Positions 25,822-34,491 of a stretch of 64,000 bases of DNA are shown piece after piece (position 1 is the first letter of the stretch; every line of letters starts with the position of its first letter). Under the pieces are notes generated by a model. That model saw nothing but the letters and a program-made list of their open reading frames with translations. It searched no databases and had not been told where the DNA came from. Both the position numbers and the translations under genes were made by a program. The DNA is from Lysobacteraceae bacterium SCN 69-320 (GTDB lineage: Bacteria; Pseudomonadota; Gammaproteobacteria; Xanthomonadales; Rhodanobacteraceae), in NCBI GenBank assembly GCA_001725155.1, contig MEFP01000015.1:31646-95645 (forward strand). The letters are read 5' to 3'.

Positions 25822-28584
25822 ATGAACACCTCCGTCCCTTCCCTGCGCGACCTGTTCGAGGCCGTCTGCGAACTGGACGCGGCAGCGCGCGAGGCCTATC
25901 TCGCGACACAGTGCGCCGACGCTGCGCAGCGCGCCCAGATCGAGCGCCTGCTGGCCGCCGACAGTGATGCCGGCGACGGCGCGCTGGCCCAGGACGCGGT
26001 CGACGCCCTGCAGCTGCTCGGCGAAAGTGAGGATCCGACGTTCACGGCGGGCCGGCGCATCGGCCCATGGCAGCTGCTGGCGCTGCTCGGCGAAGGCGGT
26101 TCGTCCACGGTGTTCCGCGCCGAACGCGACGCGGCCGGCGTGCGCCAGGAGGTTGCGCTGAAGCTGCTGCGCCGCGGCCTCTACAGTTACGAGGCGCAGC
26201 GCCAGTTCCGCCGCGAGCGGCAGGCGCTGGCGGCGCTGAGCCATCCCGACATCGCCAGCCTGATCGAAGGCGGCGTCACCGAGCAGGGCCTGGCCTACAT
26301 CGCGCTGGAACTCGTCGACGGCCAGGCCATCACCGACTACGCGCGCACGCGCAGCCTGGACCTGACCGCGCGCCTGCGCCTGTTCCTGCGCGTCTGCCGC
26401 GCGGTGGAGGCCGCGCACCGCGCGCTGATCGTGCATCGCGACCTCAAGCCGTCCAACGTGCTGGTCAGCGCCGACGGCCACGTGAAGCTGCTGGACTTCG
26501 GCATCGCCAAGTTGCTCGACGCCGACGACGAGACACAGACCCGCCTGCCCGTGTTCACGCCGGCGTACGCGGCGCCGGAGCAGCGCCGCGGCGGCGCGGT
26601 CACGACGGCGACCGACGTCTATGCACTGGGCATCCTGCTCGGCGAACTGCTGACCGGCCAGCGTCCCGGCGACGGCCGCGCGCAGGCGCCGAGCGGCCAG
26701 GTCCGCGACGATGCCGCGCCGGGCCTGCTGCCGGCGCCGCCGCAGGCCATGCGCCGGCTGCTGCGCGGGGATCTGGACAACATCGTGCTCAAGGCCATCG
26801 CCGAGGAGCCCGAACAGCGCTATGCCAGTGCCGGTGCCCTGGCCGAGGACATCGAACGCCTGCTCGACGGCCGGCCGGTCGCGGCGCATCCGCCGTCGCG
26901 CTGGTACCGCACGAAGAAATTCGTCGCCCGCCATCGCGGCGGCGTGGCCACGTCGGCGACATTCCTGCTCGCTCTGCTCGCCGCGCTCGGCCTCGCGCTG
27001 TGGCAGGCCAATGTCGCGCGCGACGAACTGCGCCGCGCCAACGCGATGCGCGACTTCATGGTCGTCGCGTTCCAGGAAGCGCAGCCGAGCTCACCGCGCG
27101 AGGGTCCGCCGCGCATCACCGAAGTGGTGGAGCAGGCCGTCGCCCGGGCGCGCAGCGATGCGCAAATGAATCCGCGCGCGCGCGCGGAGCTGCTGACCGA
27201 ACTGGCGACGGTGCTGCGCATCCAGGGGCGTCTGGCCTCGGCGCGCGACCTGGCGCAGTGGAACTACGAGCAGGCGCAGCGCGAGTTCGGCGATGCCTCG
27301 CCGCTGTCCCTGGCCGCCGGCGGCGAGGCGGCCTATACGCTGTTCCTGCTCGGCGACTTCGCCGAAGCGCGCACCCGCACGGACCGTCTGCTCGCGCAGT
27401 CGGCCGCGGCCGAAGCGCGTCTGCGCAGCCGCCTGCTGAGCTATTCCTCGGCGATCGCGACCAAGGAGCACGACACCAGACGCGCCGTCGCCGACGTCGA
27501 GGACGCCGTCGCGCTCGCGCGCCGCAGCGGCGACGCGGCGCTGCTGTCCTGGATCCTGAGCTCGCAGTCGACCGTGCGGCTTGCCGCCGGCGACGCAGCC
27601 GGCGCGATCGACAGCCTGAAGGAACAGCTGGCGATCAACGAGCGGCTGTACGGATCGCAGCACCTCAACGCGGCGTCGGTGCGCGCCGCGCTGTCGCGCG
27701 CCTATCGCCGCGTCGGCGATCTGCCGGCGGCCGAGCGCGAGATCCGCGCGGCGCTGGACATCGACGCGGCGGTGCTGCCGCGCGACGACTGGCGCCGCGC
27801 GCGTCATCTGAACGCACTGATGGTGCTGCAGCATGCGCAGCGCGATTTCGACGCGGCGCTGGCCTCGGGCCTGGAGTCGCTGCGTATCAACCGCATCGCC
27901 TATGCCGACGACCATCCCGAAATCGCCAACGACCTGGAAAACCTCGGCCGCCTGCAGCTGCAGCTCGAACAGCCGGCCGCGGCGCTGGAGCTGCTGCGCG
28001 AAGCACTGGCCCGCAACACCGCCAAGCTCGGCGCCGAACATGCGGACACGGCCGGCGTGCGCGCGAGCTACGGCGAAGCGCTCGCGCGCACCGGCGAACG
28101 CGCCGCCGGCGAAGCGGAACTGCGCCATGCGCTGACGTCGCTGCAAGCCGCACCGGATCGCGATGCCGAAGCGCGCGTCTGCGAGCAGTTCGCGCGCCTG
28201 TATCTGGACCTCGGCGACGCCGCGTCGGCGCTGCCGCTGCTCGACCGCATCGACATGACCCTGGTGCCGGCGCTGAACGGCTTGGCCTATTGGGATGGCC
28301 GCAGCGGCGTGCTGCGCGGCGACGCCCTGCTGCTGCTGGGCCGCACCGCACAGGCCGGCGCGGTGCTGGCCGCGGCCGACGCCGCGCTGGCCGGCTCCAG
28401 GTCCGCCGATCCGGCGCTGCAGATCGAGGTCGCGCTGCGCCAGGCGCAGACAGCCCGGGCGCTCGGCGATGCCGCGGCGGCGCAACGCCAGGCCGCGCTC
28501 GGCCGCACGCGCCTGGCCGCGCTGCGCCATCCGCCCGGTCGCCTGCTGCGGCTCGCCGCGGAGCTGCCGGCCGCCGCGCCTTGA
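25822..28584 (+). CDS. Transmembrane Ser/Thr protein kinase with TPR region (module 2)
   Basis: The 920-residue protein is a paralogue of the 10579-12924 kinase. The kinase domain (about 80-345) has LLGEGGSSTVFRAERD (a glycine loop ending in serines), VALKLL, HRDLKPSNVLV (about 207), DFGIAKL and YAAPEQRRGG. The membrane helix at about 376-395 (FLLALLAALGLALW) is followed by ~500 residues of TPR-like helices (NDLENLGRLQLQLEQPAAAL, VRASYGEALARTGERAAGEA) facing the periplasm. It follows its sigma gene after 70 bases and has its own copy of the module promoter motif. The TPR domain may sense the secreted proteins encoded next. Confidence 0.94.
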   Translation: MNTSVPSLRDLFEAVCELDAAAREAYLATQCADAAQRAQIERLLAADSDAGDGALAQDAVDALQLLGESEDPTFTAGRRIGPWQLLALLGEGGSSTVFRAERDAAGVRQEVALKLLRRGLYSYEAQRQFRRERQALAALSHPDIASLIEGGVTEQGLAYIALELVDGQAITDYARTRSLDLTARLRLFLRVCRAVEAAHRALIVHRDLKPSNVLVSADGHVKLLDFGIAKLLDADDETQTRLPVFTPAYAAPEQRRGGAVTTATDVYALGILLGELLTGQRPGDGRAQAPSGQVRDDAAPGLLPAPPQAMRRLLRGDLDNIVLKAIAEEPEQRYASAGALAEDIERLLDGRPVAAHPPSRWYRTKKFVARHRGGVATSATFLLALLAALGLALWQANVARDELRRANAMRDFMVVAFQEAQPSSPREGPPRITEVVEQAVARARSDAQMNPRARAELLTELATVLRIQGRLASARDLAQWNYEQAQREFGDASPLSLAAGGEAAYTLFLLGDFAEARTRTDRLLAQSAAAEARLRSRLLSYSSAIATKEHDTRRAVADVEDAVALARRSGDAALLSWILSSQSTVRLAAGDAAGAIDSLKEQLAINERLYGSQHLNAASVRAALSRAYRRVGDLPAAEREIRAALDIDAAVLPRDDWRRARHLNALMVLQHAQRDFDAALASGLESLRINRIAYADDHPEIANDLENLGRLQLQLEQPAAALELLREALARNTAKLGAEHADTAGVRASYGEALARTGERAAGEAELRHALTSLQAAPDRDAEARVCEQFARLYLDLGDAASALPLLDRIDMTLVPALNGLAYWDGRSGVLRGDALLLLGRTAQAGAVLAAADAALAGSRSADPALQIEVALRQAQTARALGDAAAAQRQAALGRTRLAALRHPPGRLLRLAAELPAAAP

Positions 28585-28604
28585 GCTAGTCGCCCGACGC
28601 CGCC

Positions 28605-28632
28605 TGTCGCAGTCCGGCTTCGGGCGGCGTTC
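28605..28632 (+). promoter_or_regulatory. Two-block promoter motif, copy 2 (before secreted repeat protein)
   Basis: TGTCGCA (28605-28611), 13 bases, then CGGCGTTC (28625-28632), 41 bases before the ATG at 28674. Same blocks and spacing as at 25761 and 30702. It lies wholly between the kinase stop and the next gene. Confidence 0.65.
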
Positions 28633-28673
28633 CTCGGCGCTGCCCGGATTGCGGGCGTGTCGAGGGGTTTCCG

Positions 28674-30476
28674 ATGAAACGTCGCCTTTCCGCGTTGGCC
28701 GGCTGCCTGGCGCTGCTGTGGCTCGGCGGGCTGCCGGCGGCGGCGCTGGCCGCGGTGTTCACGGTCGGCGGCGCGACCGGCCCCGGGCTGTGCACGCATC
28801 CCAGCCTGCAATCGGCCATCGACGCGGCTGCCGCATCGTCGGGTCTGGACTTCATCCGCCTCACGCGTGGCGCGTATGCGGCGCAACGCGTCGTCGTCAA
28901 CGACAGCGGCGATCTGTCGATCGAAGGTGGCTATCTCGAATGCGCGGCGCCGGTGCGCGTGGACTACACGACGCTCGACGGCCAGGGCGCGAGCCCGCGC
29001 GGCCCGGTCATCACGCATCTGGGCGCCGGGCGCCTGACCCTGTCCGATCTGCAGATCCGCAACGGCCATGCCTATGGCGCCGGCGCCAGCACGACCTTCG
29101 GCGGCGGCGTGTCGTCCTCGGGAACCGGCGCGCTGACGGTCTATCGCAGCCTCATCTACAACAACACGGCCGGCAACGGCGGCGGCATCTACGCCGGCGC
29201 GAATGCGGGCCAGACCAAGGACGTGACGCTGGTCGGCGTCGGCTTCAATTCCAACGGCGCAGCCGAAAGCGGCGGCGGCCTGTACGTGCTGCGCGGCGAC
29301 GTGAAGATCACCGGCGACGACGTCAGCTACTTCGCTGCCAACCACGCCGACAGCGCCGACATCAATCACGGCGGCGGCGCGCTGTATGCACTCGACAGCA
29401 TCGTGCGCATCGACGGCAAGCCGCCGGCGGCCTCGCCGTTCATGGACGGCAACAGCACCGCGTCCAACGGCGGCGCGATCCATTTCGCAAGCCTTTCGGC
29501 CGGCTGGCGTTCGCTGTGGATGGAGAACCGCATCGGCGGCGCTCCGCTGACGATCGCGAACAACGCCGCGACGCGCTTCGGCGGCGCGATCTATGTCCGC
29601 TCCACCGCGACCGGCGGTATCAACAACGCCGCCGTGACCCTGTACAACGGCATCGTAGCGGCCAACCGCGCCGGCGAAGGCAGCGCCTTCTATCTTTACG
29701 GCAACGGCAATGACAACGACAACGCCGCGTCCCTGACCCTGGCCTCGAGCGAACCCGGCCATGCCGCGCCGGCCTGCACCGCGGCGCAGCGCTGCAACCG
29801 CGTCGACGGCAACGTCAGTGGCCAGGGACCGACCATCGTGCTCGAACAGCTCGGCACGCGCGGCCGCGCGAACCTGTTCTTCAAGCGCGGCCATCTGGTC
29901 AACAACAACGCCGTCAATGGCGGCGGCCTGATCCACGGCGACGGCTACGTCTTCATCGACAACAGCGTCATCGGCAACAACGACGCCGGCAACTCGGCGC
30001 TGATCGGCAACAGCAGCGGCAGCATCTTCCAGATCCAGAACAGCACGGTCGCCGGCAACCTGCGCATCACGCCGAGCGTGTTCGCGCTGTACGCGACCGG
30101 CGGCACCCTGCGCCTGCACAACAGCATCGCGTTCCAGCCCGGCGCGCCGATCCATCAGGCGGTTGCGGGCACGTCTGCCGATCTGCGCAACCTGCTGGTC
30201 GGCGACAGCCACGGCCTCAGCAACCTTGCCGCGCTGAACATCCAGCAGACGCCCGATCCGCTGTTCGTCGATGCCGCGCAGGGCGATTTCCGCCTGCAGC
30301 AGGGCTCGCAGGCGATCAATCGCTGGTCGCCCGGCAATGGCGTGAATGTGCCGACCGTCGACCTGCCCGGTGCGGCCCGGCCCGCGCCGCCGAGCGGCGC
30401 GCCGACGCCGTACGACTTCGGCGCCTACGAATTCGGCGCCGTGGTGGATCGGATTTTCGGTAACGGGTTTCAGTGA
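28674..30476 (+). CDS. Secreted parallel-beta-helix-like protein with IFGNGFQ tail
   Basis: The protein has 600 residues. A signal peptide (to about 27, ending AALAA) is followed by AVFTVGGATGPGLCTHPSLQ, shared with the next gene. A long region rich in Gly and Asn with short N-G-G-G repeats (NNTAGNGGGIYAGANAG, NNAATRFGGAIYVRS) is typical of right-handed beta-helix/polymorphic outer-membrane proteins. The last residues, VVDRIFGNGFQ, carry the tag also seen at 33103 and, in variants, in two other exported proteins here. No enzyme motif is visible. It is probably a surface or released protein controlled by the sigma-kinase pair just upstream. Confidence 0.85.
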   Translation: MKRRLSALAGCLALLWLGGLPAAALAAVFTVGGATGPGLCTHPSLQSAIDAAAASSGLDFIRLTRGAYAAQRVVVNDSGDLSIEGGYLECAAPVRVDYTTLDGQGASPRGPVITHLGAGRLTLSDLQIRNGHAYGAGASTTFGGGVSSSGTGALTVYRSLIYNNTAGNGGGIYAGANAGQTKDVTLVGVGFNSNGAAESGGGLYVLRGDVKITGDDVSYFAANHADSADINHGGGALYALDSIVRIDGKPPAASPFMDGNSTASNGGAIHFASLSAGWRSLWMENRIGGAPLTIANNAATRFGGAIYVRSTATGGINNAAVTLYNGIVAANRAGEGSAFYLYGNGNDNDNAASLTLASSEPGHAAPACTAAQRCNRVDGNVSGQGPTIVLEQLGTRGRANLFFKRGHLVNNNAVNGGGLIHGDGYVFIDNSVIGNNDAGNSALIGNSSGSIFQIQNSTVAGNLRITPSVFALYATGGTLRLHNSIAFQPGAPIHQAVAGTSADLRNLLVGDSHGLSNLAALNIQQTPDPLFVDAAQGDFRLQQGSQAINRWSPGNGVNVPTVDLPGAARPAPPSGAPTPYDFGAYEFGAVVDRIFGNGFQ

Positions 30477-30656
30477 CCGGGCCGGCTTGCGCCGACGAAT
30501 TTTCGGATGGTCGTTCAAGCCGCTCGCAATGTCGTGCTCGTCGTCGGGCGTGCAGCCAGGGAAACGCCGGCGCAGGAAGAGCACTTCGCCAGTCGCAGCG
30601 AACCGCCGGCAATCAACCCGGATTTCCTCGGCCGGATTCGTGCCCGATCAGTGACT

Positions 30657-30705
30657 CGCTTCTCACCTGAAGCGACATCCCGCTCCTCACACGAAGCGCC
30701 ATGTC
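30657..30705 (+). repeat. Two adjacent related stem-loops in the leader of the next gene
   Basis: TCGCTTC/GAAGCGA (30656-30662 with 30669-30675) form a 7-bp stem with loop TCACCT. The next 30 bases carry a diverged copy (CGCTCC-TCACAC-GAAGCG) framed by GACAT (30674-30678) and ATGTC (30701-30705). They lie between the two secreted repeat protein genes, just upstream of the third promoter motif. They may end the upstream transcript or bind a regulator. No T-run follows. Confidence 0.4.
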
Positions 30706-30729
30706 GCAAACCCGCGACAGGCGGCGTTC
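30702..30729 (+). promoter_or_regulatory. Two-block promoter motif, copy 3 (before second secreted repeat protein)
   Basis: TGTCGCA (30702-30708), 13 bases, then CGGCGTTC (30722-30729), 34 bases before the ATG at 30764. Identical blocks and spacing to copies 1 and 2. Here the first block also pairs with GCGACA at 30714-30719 to form a small hairpin. Confidence 0.65.
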
Positions 30730-30763
30730 CTCGCCGGTGCTCGCCATCTACAGGAGTTCGACC

Positions 30764-33103
30764 ATGCTTCGCTGTATCCCGCCTGCGACGACTGCGCCGC
30801 GCCTTGCCGCGTCGGCGACCCTGCTGTTTCTGTTCGCGACGGCGTCCGCGCCGGCTGCGGTGTTCACCGTCGGCACGCCGGTCGGTCCCGGCCAGTGCAC
30901 TCACGGCACCATCCAGTCGGCGATCAACGCGGCCGAGTCCAGCCCCGGCGCCGATACCGTGCGCCTGACGCGTTCGCTGACCTACGAACCCGAAGCGAAC
31001 TCGGTCAACACCGCCCAGGAACTCACGATCGAAGGCGGTTACGCCAACTGCACCGCGGCCTTCGACGGCACCTATACCACCGTCAGCGGCGCCGGCGGCG
31101 CCACCGAACCGGTGTTCCGCATCACCGGCAACACCGGCGCGCTGATACGCCTGCGCTACCTGACGATCAGCGGCGGCGACGAGGACGGCGCCGGCAAGGG
31201 CGGCGGCATCTATTTCCGCGGCGACGGTCTGCTCGACGTCAGCAACAGCAACATCCGCCAGAACACCGCCGGCAACGGCGGCGGCATCTACGCCGAGGGC
31301 ACCGGCACGAACGCCGAGCTCGCGATCGGCGCGAACGTGAACGTCAGCAACAACATCGCCCGCTACAACGGCGGCGGCATCGTGGCTGACCAGATCGAGA
31401 TGACGATGCTGACGTCCGACAGCGCGATCTTCTTCAACGAAGCGCAGGGCCTCGGCGGTACCGGCGGCCGCGGCGGCGGCCTGTATGTCTATTCGGCGGG
31501 CCTGTCGAGCTACGCCACGATCGGCAGCGGCAGCTCTCTCGGTGCGATCTTCGGCAATCGCGCGCTGTACGGCGGCGGCGCAGCCGTCGGCGGATCGCCT
31601 TCGGGTAATGGCCCCACCTCGTTGCTGAAGGTCTATGCGACGGCGGCGGGGCGCCCGGCCGTGCTGTCGGGCAACATCGCCTCGGTGGCCGGCGGCGGTA
31701 TCTACGTGCGCTCCGAAGACAGTCTGACCAGCGGAGGCGTTTTCTCCAGAGCGCAGCTGTTCAATGCCTCGCTGCAGAACAACAGCGCGCCGCAGGGCGC
31801 TGCCGTGCAGGTGCAGGGATCGGACACGGCCGTGCTGGTCGAGGAGTACGCCGAGTTCACGTTCAACAGCGGCAGCTGGCCGGGAGACGCCGCCCCCTGC
31901 GCCATCGACGTCCCCTGCGGCCGCATCGTCAACAACACGGCCGAGGACGCCGGCGGACAGCCGACCCAGGGCGCCATCCTGAATGCCGAGCACGATACGT
32001 TCCTGCAGCTGGGCAGCCCCGGCCGCGGCATCTTCCTGCAGGGCAATCGCGGCGGCCGTCTGATCGCCGCCAGCACCGGCGACGGCTACAGCCCGGTCGC
32101 GTTGCGGGCGGCGCTGGTCACCGGCAACACCGTCAGCCAGCAGCTGATCCAGGCCTCCGGCGGCGACGTGCTGGCCGTGACCGATTCCACCATCACCGGC
32201 AACCTCGTCAGTGGCAGCAGCGTGCTCGCGGCGACCGACAAGGACGTGCAGCTGCTGCGCTCCATCCTCTGGCAGCCCGGCGTGAGCCTGCTGTCGCGCA
32301 GCGGCGGCAGCCTGAGCACGGGCTCGATCGACGCCAGCGACAACGCCAGCCTCGGTGGCCCTTCCGCGGCAAATACCTACGAGCCGCGTTTCATCGACCC
32401 GGGCCGTGGCGACTACCGCCTGAAGGCGAGTTCCGGCGCCGTGGACGCTGCGCCGGCCGTCGGCGGCAGCGACGCCTACGCGCGGCCCTACGATGTGGAT
32501 CTGCCCATCAAGGTCAATTACCAGGGCCCACGCGACATCGGCGCGTTCGAGCGGCAGTCGCTGCAGCCGATCGTGCTGAACGGCGACTTCGACTTTTCGG
32601 ATCTGCGCTACTGGAGCCTGACCGCCGGCGCCTGGGACGCTACCGAGAACGCCGTCGGCGCGAGCGGTTCGGGTTCCTGGAAATTCAGCACGTCGGGCCA
32701 GACCGCCGTGCGCTTCAACGTGGGCCAGCAATGCGTGCATCTGCCGGGACCGGGACGCTATCGCCTCACCGGCCGGGGCAAGGGCGGCGGCAACACGATG
32801 ATCACGCGCGACTATGCGCTGGTGGCCTGGGATTTCCGCCGCGCCGGCACCGAGGCCTGCACCGGTGGCGCGGTCGACCGCAGCGGCGAAATGACCCTGG
32901 GCTCGGGCTCGGCGTGGGTGCAGCCGGCGCAGCCGGCGGTGATCGACGTTTCCGCCGCGGAGTGGGGCTATACGAGCTCGATCACCCTGCGGCTGATCGC
33001 GCAGGACGGGGGCGTCAGCATCGGCGGATCGGTCACAGCCTGGTTCGACGGCATCACGCTGGAGGCCGACGACGACGTGATTTTCGCGAACGGGTTCCAG
33101 TAA
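30764..33103 (+). CDS. Secreted parallel-beta-helix-like protein with IFANGFQ tail
   Basis: The protein has 779 residues. The ATG at 30764 has ribosome binding site CAGGAG and gives a clean signal peptide (to about 30, ASAPAA). The mature N-terminus AVFTVGTPVGPGQCTHGTIQ is paralogous to that at 28674, and NTAGNGGGIYAEGTG-type repeats follow. After the beta-helix (to about residue 600) an extra jelly-roll-like domain begins PIVLNGDFDFSDLRYWSL, resembling carbohydrate-binding domains that start with N-G-D/G-F-E. The end is DDDVIFANGFQ. Tandem duplication with its upstream neighbour is evident. Role unknown; it carries its own copy of the module promoter. Confidence 0.85.
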   Translation: MLRCIPPATTAPRLAASATLLFLFATASAPAAVFTVGTPVGPGQCTHGTIQSAINAAESSPGADTVRLTRSLTYEPEANSVNTAQELTIEGGYANCTAAFDGTYTTVSGAGGATEPVFRITGNTGALIRLRYLTISGGDEDGAGKGGGIYFRGDGLLDVSNSNIRQNTAGNGGGIYAEGTGTNAELAIGANVNVSNNIARYNGGGIVADQIEMTMLTSDSAIFFNEAQGLGGTGGRGGGLYVYSAGLSSYATIGSGSSLGAIFGNRALYGGGAAVGGSPSGNGPTSLLKVYATAAGRPAVLSGNIASVAGGGIYVRSEDSLTSGGVFSRAQLFNASLQNNSAPQGAAVQVQGSDTAVLVEEYAEFTFNSGSWPGDAAPCAIDVPCGRIVNNTAEDAGGQPTQGAILNAEHDTFLQLGSPGRGIFLQGNRGGRLIAASTGDGYSPVALRAALVTGNTVSQQLIQASGGDVLAVTDSTITGNLVSGSSVLAATDKDVQLLRSILWQPGVSLLSRSGGSLSTGSIDASDNASLGGPSAANTYEPRFIDPGRGDYRLKASSGAVDAAPAVGGSDAYARPYDVDLPIKVNYQGPRDIGAFERQSLQPIVLNGDFDFSDLRYWSLTAGAWDATENAVGASGSGSWKFSTSGQTAVRFNVGQQCVHLPGPGRYRLTGRGKGGGNTMITRDYALVAWDFRRAGTEACTGGAVDRSGEMTLGSGSAWVQPAQPAVIDVSAAEWGYTSSITLRLIAQDGGVSIGGSVTAWFDGITLEADDDVIFANGFQ

Positions 33104-33198
33104 GCGGAACGTGTCGCTGCCTCTGCTTCAGACGCACCCGCTGCCGGAAGAGAGGCAGCGCCCGCGAGTGCGCCGCTGTCGCGTGGAGCGACGTCGCC

Positions 33199-33620
33199 TC
33201 ACGTGGTTCTGCCGGGTTCGCCGTCCGCCTGTGCCATGCGCCGGTTGAACAGCGCGCGTGCGGCGATCTCGGCCGGCGAGGCGCCCAGCCGTTCCAGCGC
33301 CGAGGCGCCGGGCACGAGCGCGGATTCGGACGTTTCCTGACCTGCAGGTCCGCGCCGGCCTGCAGCAGCGCGATGCCGTGACGGCGGTCGATGCCGCGCG
33401 CGACGAGGGGAATGCGCGGAAACTCGGCCCTGGCCAGCCCGGCGATGTGCGTGCCGTCCTCGGGCCTGTCGACGCCGAACGGCCCTATGGCAAGGCCGCC
33501 GGCCCGCTAGCCGGGCGCCGCGCCGGGACCCAGGCGCTTGAACACCGGCGCGGCGACGACGGCCACGGCCAGCAGGGTGATGACCGGCAACAGGTCGATG
33601 CCGTGATGCCCGCGGCCCAT
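33199..33620 (-). pseudogene. Remnant of a Kef-type K+/H+ antiporter gene
   Basis: Reading leftward from the ATG at 33620, the frame gives HHGIDLLPVITLLAVAVVAA and FKRLGPGAAPG, the first helix of KefB/KefC-like antiporters, then a TAG stop at 33509-33507 where relatives have Tyr. The same frame continues with GGLAIGPFGV. It then jumps directly to the C-terminal part of the NAD-binding domain (AGLARAEFPRIPLVARGIDR, HGIALLQAGADLQV), so most transmembrane helices are deleted. A frameshift follows, and the other frame carries ETSESALVPGASALERLG and the tail ending at 33199. One large deletion, one stop and one frameshift make it non-functional. Confidence 0.8.
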
Positions 33621-33670
33621 CGCGCGCGCTCCCGCCTGCCCTGCCGATGTTGGCGGCGCGCGGCGGGGCA

Positions 33671-34300
33671 TCACTGTTCGCTGGTCGCGAGCTTGTAGCC
33701 GAGGAACAGGAACAGGCCGCCGGCCGCGCGCTTGGACAGGCGTGCGAACAGCGAGGCCCCGGCAATGTTGCGCGAGATGCGCGCGCTGCCATAGGCGACG
33801 GCCAGGTTCCACAAGGTGCCGTTGAGATTGAAGATCAGGCCGAGGAACAGCATCGCGACGGCGGTGTTCGGCGTGCCGCGGTCGATGAACTGCGGCAGGA
33901 ACGCGAGAAAGAAGATCGCGACCTTGGGATTCAGCACATTGGTGACGAAGCCCTGCAGGAAGATCTTGCCGGACGCGTCGGCGGCGAAGGTCCGCGCCGC
34001 GGCGACGTCGCGGCCCGAATCGCGCAGCAGCGCCACGCCGATCCAGACCAGATAGATCGCTCCGGCGATCTTCATGACGGTGAAGGCCGTTGCCGAGGCG
34101 TACAGCAGCGCCGACAGTCCGAGCGCCGCGGCCAGGATATGCACGCAGCAGCCGGCCGCGATGCCGAATGCGGCGATCGCGCCGGCGCGAAACCCCTGCG
34201 AGGCCGAGCGCCCGACGATGTACAAGGTATCGGCGCCCGGCGTGACGCTCAGCAGCAGGCCGGCGACGACGAACAACAGCAGATCGTGGGTTCCGAGCAT
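33671..34300 (-). CDS. LysE/RhtB family amino-acid exporter
   Basis: The protein has 209 residues and about six membrane segments. The N-terminus LLLFVVAGLLLSVTPGADTL has the family's P-G-P/A motif. GFRAGAIAAFGIAAGCCVHI is the conserved glycine-rich second helix, and FLQGFVTNVLNPKVAIFFLAF the N-P-K/G motif. It exports amino acids or derivatives such as homoserine or threonine; the substrate cannot be told. It is a single gene just upstream (in transcription) of the kef remnant. The 191 bases to emrB hold nothing recognisable. Confidence 0.93.
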   Translation of the reverse strand: MLGTHDLLLFVVAGLLLSVTPGADTLYIVGRSASQGFRAGAIAAFGIAAGCCVHILAAALGLSALLYASATAFTVMKIAGAIYLVWIGVALLRDSGRDVAAARTFAADASGKIFLQGFVTNVLNPKVAIFFLAFLPQFIDRGTPNTAVAMLFLGLIFNLNGTLWNLAVAYGSARISRNIAGASLFARLSKRAAGGLFLFLGYKLATSEQ

Positions 34301-34491
34301 GAAGTCCTCCGGCCGGCTCGATGACGGACGGACACAGATGCAGCCGTCGGCGTCGGATGGATTCTGTACCGAAACCGCCCGGATGCGGCAGGGCTGGCAT
34401 TGCCGTACTCGTCGTTTGCGTGATCAGCCGCCGGAGGATTGCCGACGGGATCTGATCACTGGCCGCGATCCCTTGCCGGTACCGATCTTGC

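Noticed and set aside
33199..33792. Intact 197-residue gene on the minus strand
   Set aside because: Only its C-terminal part resembles a Kef domain; the rest is the wrong frame of the same decayed gene.
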